A stretch of 64,000 bases of DNA, from positions 186,001-250,000 of the forward strand of contig NZ_JBHEQA010000002.1 of assembly GCF_043678055.1 (NCBI RefSeq), in the 5' to 3' direction. The stretch comes from Spongiimicrobium salis. Its GTDB lineage: Bacteria; Bacteroidota; Bacteroidia; Flavobacteriales; Flavobacteriaceae. The position numbers and the translations under genes were made by a program. The notes under the pieces are model-generated. The model saw only the letters and a list, made by a program, of their open reading frames with translations, was not told where the DNA came from and made no database searches. Positions within the stretch are counted from its first letter, which is position 1. Each line of letters begins with the position of its first letter. Positions 61,875-64,000 of the stretch are shown piece after piece.

Positions 61875-62018
61875 ATGGACAATATGAAAAAACAAACATT
61901 GAAAAATTCCCTATTACAAAAGAAAAGAATTAGCAGACTTCAACAGACAAAGATTGTTGGGGGAGGGACAAATACAAAAACAAAAGCTACTAGAGATAAT
62001 AAGTGTGACTTTATTTAG
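61875..62018 (+). CDS. Double-glycine RiPP (lanthipeptide-like) precursor peptide, 47 aa
   Basis: An ATG-started 47-residue frame (or 44 residues from the ATG at 61884). The leader MKKQTLKNSLLQKKRISRL, then QQTKIVGG, has the Bacteroidota GG-leader pattern (basic KK-I-xx-L, ending GG). The core after GG is about 17 residues, GTNTKTKATRDNKCDFI: four Thr and one Cys, enough for a single methyllanthionine. It lies directly upstream of a LanC-type cyclase gene (100 bp). It is too short for routine calling. Precursor identity is inferred from leader, core and neighbour. Confidence 0.72.
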   Translation: MDNMKKQTLKNSLLQKKRISRLQQTKIVGGGTNTKTKATRDNKCDFI

Positions 62019-62034
62019 TAATAAGAACTCTCTT

Positions 62035-62071
62035 TTGAATATTGAATTAACATTAAGAATTTAATATTCAA
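62035..62071 (+). other. Intercistronic hairpin between precursor and cyclase
   Basis: The arms 62035-62048 and 62058-62071 form a 14-bp AT-rich stem (one G-U wobble) with a 9-nt loop. A full T-run is missing, so it may be a partial terminator or stabiliser that keeps precursor mRNA more abundant than cyclase mRNA, as in many RiPP operons. Confidence 0.55.
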
Positions 62072-62118
62072 TTGTAGTGACATTGATTTCTCCATAGGAT
62101 TAATTTATATCATTCAAT

Positions 62119-63369
62119 ATGGAGAAATCAAAGTATATAGAACACTATTTTAATTTTTTTATGACAAACATACCTGACCAAAAACAAAAAGTTCAAGAAA
62201 TAGATAGAATTTTACGAAAAGAATATAAAAGAACATCGGATATCGGGATAATGACTGGAATATCTGGAATTGCGTTATTTCAGTTTTATTATTCAAGATA
62301 TATCGACAGTAATGAATGTGCCGAGATTGCAACGGAAATGATCGTTAATGGAATTGAAAAAATAAATAACGGCTATGATTCTCCTAGTTACAGTGATGGA
62401 ATTGCCGGTTTATGTTGGGTTGTTCAACATCTGAAAATTAATGGATTCTTAGATGTGGATACGGATGCGTTTCTTTCGCCTTTTGATGAATATCTCTATG
62501 CTCAAATGCGATATGAGCTAAAACTTGGAAATTTTGATTTCTTACATGGTGCCTTGGGCTATGGCTTTTATTTTTTAAGTAGATACGATAATACATCCGA
62601 TTTACATTTAAAGAAGAAATATGAAAAATACCTATTAAGCTTGGTTACGGGCTTAGAAAACTCAATGATTACAGAAGGAAAGACTTTTAAATGGGAATCT
62701 ACACTAAATGTAAAAACTGGGGTTAAAGGTTTTGATTTGGGCTTATCTCATGGGATAGCTAGTATTATTAATTTTTTATCCCGCCTACATCAATTTGAAG
62801 TTTTTAAAAAATCTACCGAAAAATTACTTAAAGGCAGTATTGCTTTTGTATTGAGTACAGAAAGTGACAAAAAAACTAGTCTTTCTCTATTTCCATCAGC
62901 CATTGAAAAGGAAAAATCAATACAATATAATAGTAGAATTTCTTGGTGTTATGGAGATTTGGGAATTGGATTGTCCCTCTTAAGAGCAAGTAAAGTGCTT
63001 AAAGACGGTAGTTTAAAACAAAAAGCCTATACTATTTTTAAGCATACCGCTGAGAGAAAAACACCTCAGGATACTTTAGTGCGAGATGCCGGAGTCTGCC
63101 ATGGATCCTTTGGTAATGCCTTGATGTATCAGAACATTTCGGGTAGGAACAAATTGTTTCAACGCATGTCCGAATTTTGGTTGGGAGATGGGATGCAAAA
63201 AGCAGTCTACAAGGATGGGTATGCGGGATACAAACAATGGTGCAATTCTCGAAAAACTTGGATTTCCCAATTATCACTTTTAGAAGGTATTGCAGGGATT
63301 GGTTTGACAATCATCAATTATTTATCCAAGAAACGTTTTAAATGGGATGAATGCCTATTGATAAGCTAA
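62119..63369 (+). CDS. LanC-type lanthionine synthetase cyclase
   Basis: A 416-residue protein with the LanC alpha/alpha barrel repeats, each with a Gly motif (GISGIALF, DGIAGLCW, HGALGYGFYF, LSHGIASI, YGDLGIGLSL, HGSFGNAL, EGIAGIGLT). Zinc ligands are Cys in SWCYGD and Cys-His in VCHGSFG; the catalytic Asp (NFDFLHG), His (LSHG) and the Arg before WCYG are all kept. It should add Cys thiol to dehydrated Ser/Thr to form lanthionine. The precursor gene is 100 bp upstream, but no LanB-type dehydratase lies in the window. Codon usage is AT-rich like the flanks. Confidence 0.88.
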   Translation: MEKSKYIEHYFNFFMTNIPDQKQKVQEIDRILRKEYKRTSDIGIMTGISGIALFQFYYSRYIDSNECAEIATEMIVNGIEKINNGYDSPSYSDGIAGLCWVVQHLKINGFLDVDTDAFLSPFDEYLYAQMRYELKLGNFDFLHGALGYGFYFLSRYDNTSDLHLKKKYEKYLLSLVTGLENSMITEGKTFKWESTLNVKTGVKGFDLGLSHGIASIINFLSRLHQFEVFKKSTEKLLKGSIAFVLSTESDKKTSLSLFPSAIEKEKSIQYNSRISWCYGDLGIGLSLLRASKVLKDGSLKQKAYTIFKHTAERKTPQDTLVRDAGVCHGSFGNALMYQNISGRNKLFQRMSEFWLGDGMQKAVYKDGYAGYKQWCNSRKTWISQLSLLEGIAGIGLTIINYLSKKRFKWDECLLIS

Positions 63370-63385
63370 AATTCATAAACTCCAT

Positions 63386-63408
63386 ATCTTCGAGCGCAGT
63401 CGAGAGAT
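63386..63408. repeat. REP-like inverted repeat
   Basis: ATCTTCGA and TCGAGAGAT flank GCGCAG with one unpaired base, a short palindromic unit of the kind scattered in flavobacterial intergenic DNA. It lies between lanC and its terminator. Copy number elsewhere is unknown. Confidence 0.45.
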
Positions 63409-63438
63409 GTATAGTTTGCTCATTACCTTAACTTAGAG

Positions 63439-63474
63439 CCTCATGATCAGCTTTTTCTGGATCATGAGGTTTTC
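63439..63474 (+). terminator. Terminator of the cyclase gene, inside the tsaE 3' end
   Basis: The arms 63439-63448 and 63460-63469 pair perfectly over 10 bp, then TTTTC follows. The stem contains the tsaE stop codon on the opposite strand, so the two genes converge on it. Confidence 0.75.
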
Positions 63475-63881
63475 ATTTGAATTTCACGGGTACGCTCATC
63501 GATAATAGTAATATAAAGATGAACAGCATCCTCGGGGACATAGGAAGTGATTTTCTCCGGCCACTCCATAAAAACCCAGGCATCAGAGGACAAATAATCC
63601 TCTAAGCCTAAATCCAGAGCTTCGGTTTCATCTTCTAAACGATAAAAATCAAAATGATAGCCCAATAATTGGCCATCTGAATAGTGGTATTCGTTCACGA
63701 TACCAAAAGTCGGGCTACTCACAATTTCTTCCCCGCTCAATTGCTGTACCATGGCTTTGATCAAGGTGGTTTTTCCAGCACCCATATCTCCATGGAAGCA
63801 CAAGGTTTTAGAAGGGGAGTTCTTTAAAATCTGTCGCCCCAAATCTGCAAGTTGATCCAAGGTATAGGTAAATTGTTTCAT
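63462..63881 (-). CDS. tsaE: tRNA t6A synthesis ATPase TsaE
   Basis: A 139-residue P-loop protein (147 if started at the upstream ATG, 63905). Walker A is HGDMGAGKTTLIKAM; the family pattern continues with VSSPTFGIVNEYH and FDFYRLEDETEALDLGLEDYL, and VFMEWPEKI. It works with TsaB and TsaD to install threonylcarbamoyl on A37 of tRNAs reading ANN codons. Many flavobacteria have tsaE beside alanine dehydrogenase; here the insert separates them. Confidence 0.92.
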   Translation of the reverse strand: MKQFTYTLDQLADLGRQILKNSPSKTLCFHGDMGAGKTTLIKAMVQQLSGEEIVSSPTFGIVNEYHYSDGQLLGYHFDFYRLEDETEALDLGLEDYLSSDAWVFMEWPEKITSYVPEDAVHLYITIIDERTREIQMKTS

Positions 63882-64000
63882 ATCTTCAAATAAAAAACGT
63901 ACCATTGTGTGTTAATTCATATTTTATATGACAAATATAAAAGGAAAAAGAAGTTTTTTTTGGAGTAAAATATACTTAAAAGAACTTCTTTTGGCGTTAT

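Noticed and set aside
1..64000. tRNA, rRNA, CRISPR arrays, insertion sequences, prophage genes
   Set aside because: No cloverleaf candidates with conserved loops, no regularly spaced direct repeats of CRISPR length, and no transposase, integrase or phage structural motifs were recognised on either strand.

Overview
The window is a chromosomal segment of a bacterium in the phylum Bacteroidota, most likely a marine member of the Flavobacteriaceae. The evidence is the low G+C DNA, several promoters of the Bacteroidota type (TTG, a 16-20 bp spacer, then TAnnTTTG), few Shine-Dalgarno sites, lipoprotein signals in many small secreted proteins, a TonB-dependent receptor with a carboxypeptidase-regulatory-like domain, and family-restricted proteins such as DUF6146, DUF6787 and TIGR02757. 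The genus cannot be fixed from the sequence alone. No rRNA, tRNA, CRISPR array, transposase or phage gene was seen.

Layout. 0-12.7 kb: a 5'-cut MBL-fold hydrolase, then a long minus-strand run holding an esterase, two small DUF4870-like membrane proteins, a dihydroorotase homologue that has lost its metal ligands, a BatA-type membrane protein, a glycosyltransferase, exported hydrolases, a nitrilase, a cyanophycinase and an HD phosphohydrolase. 12.8-15.1 kb: an exported catalase paired with an exported ankyrin protein. 15.1-21.7 kb: an S10 peptidase, a Tat-exported oxidoreductase, a PhoX-like lipoprotein preceded by 11-bp-phased repeats that look like a Pho box, and a di-heme peroxidase lipoprotein. 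21.7-27.4 kb: TIGR02757, a CPBP protease, a LolD-type ATPase, folE, small exported proteins, a methyltransferase and a tandem DUF302 lipoprotein. 27.5-33.2 kb: a Tat-exported sulfite-oxidase-type enzyme, a fatty acid hydroxylase and a TonB receptor locus that may handle metal. 33.2-45.4 kb: serine biosynthesis (serC, serA) beside a LuxC-type acyl-CoA reductase and a divergent 8Fe ferredoxin, then ychF, an EamA exporter and an M16 peptidase. 45.6-60.1 kb: topoisomerase IV (parE, parC), a second sterol-desaturase-type protein, TerC, regulators (XRE, Lrp), an M14 peptidase, aroB, proline dehydrogenase and alanine dehydrogenase.

The most unusual region is 60.1-63.5 kb, an AT-rich insert between alanine dehydrogenase and tsaE. 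It holds a 47-residue peptide gene too short for ordinary gene calling, with a double-glycine leader and a Thr-rich core carrying a single Cys. This gene has a near-perfect Bacteroidota promoter, is followed by an intercistronic hairpin, and is directly upstream of a complete LanC-type lanthionine cyclase with all zinc and catalytic motifs. No LanB dehydratase, protease or exporter is present in the window. It therefore looks like a minimal precursor-plus-cyclase RiPP locus. Upstream lie a tiny lipoprotein with a duplicated GVDKTKIR motif, a multi-pass membrane protein, and about 700 bp without a gene.

Coordinates were refined by choosing ATG starts over upstream TTG/GTG starts where the sequence supports it. 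Family assignments come from motif recognition only; no database search was run.
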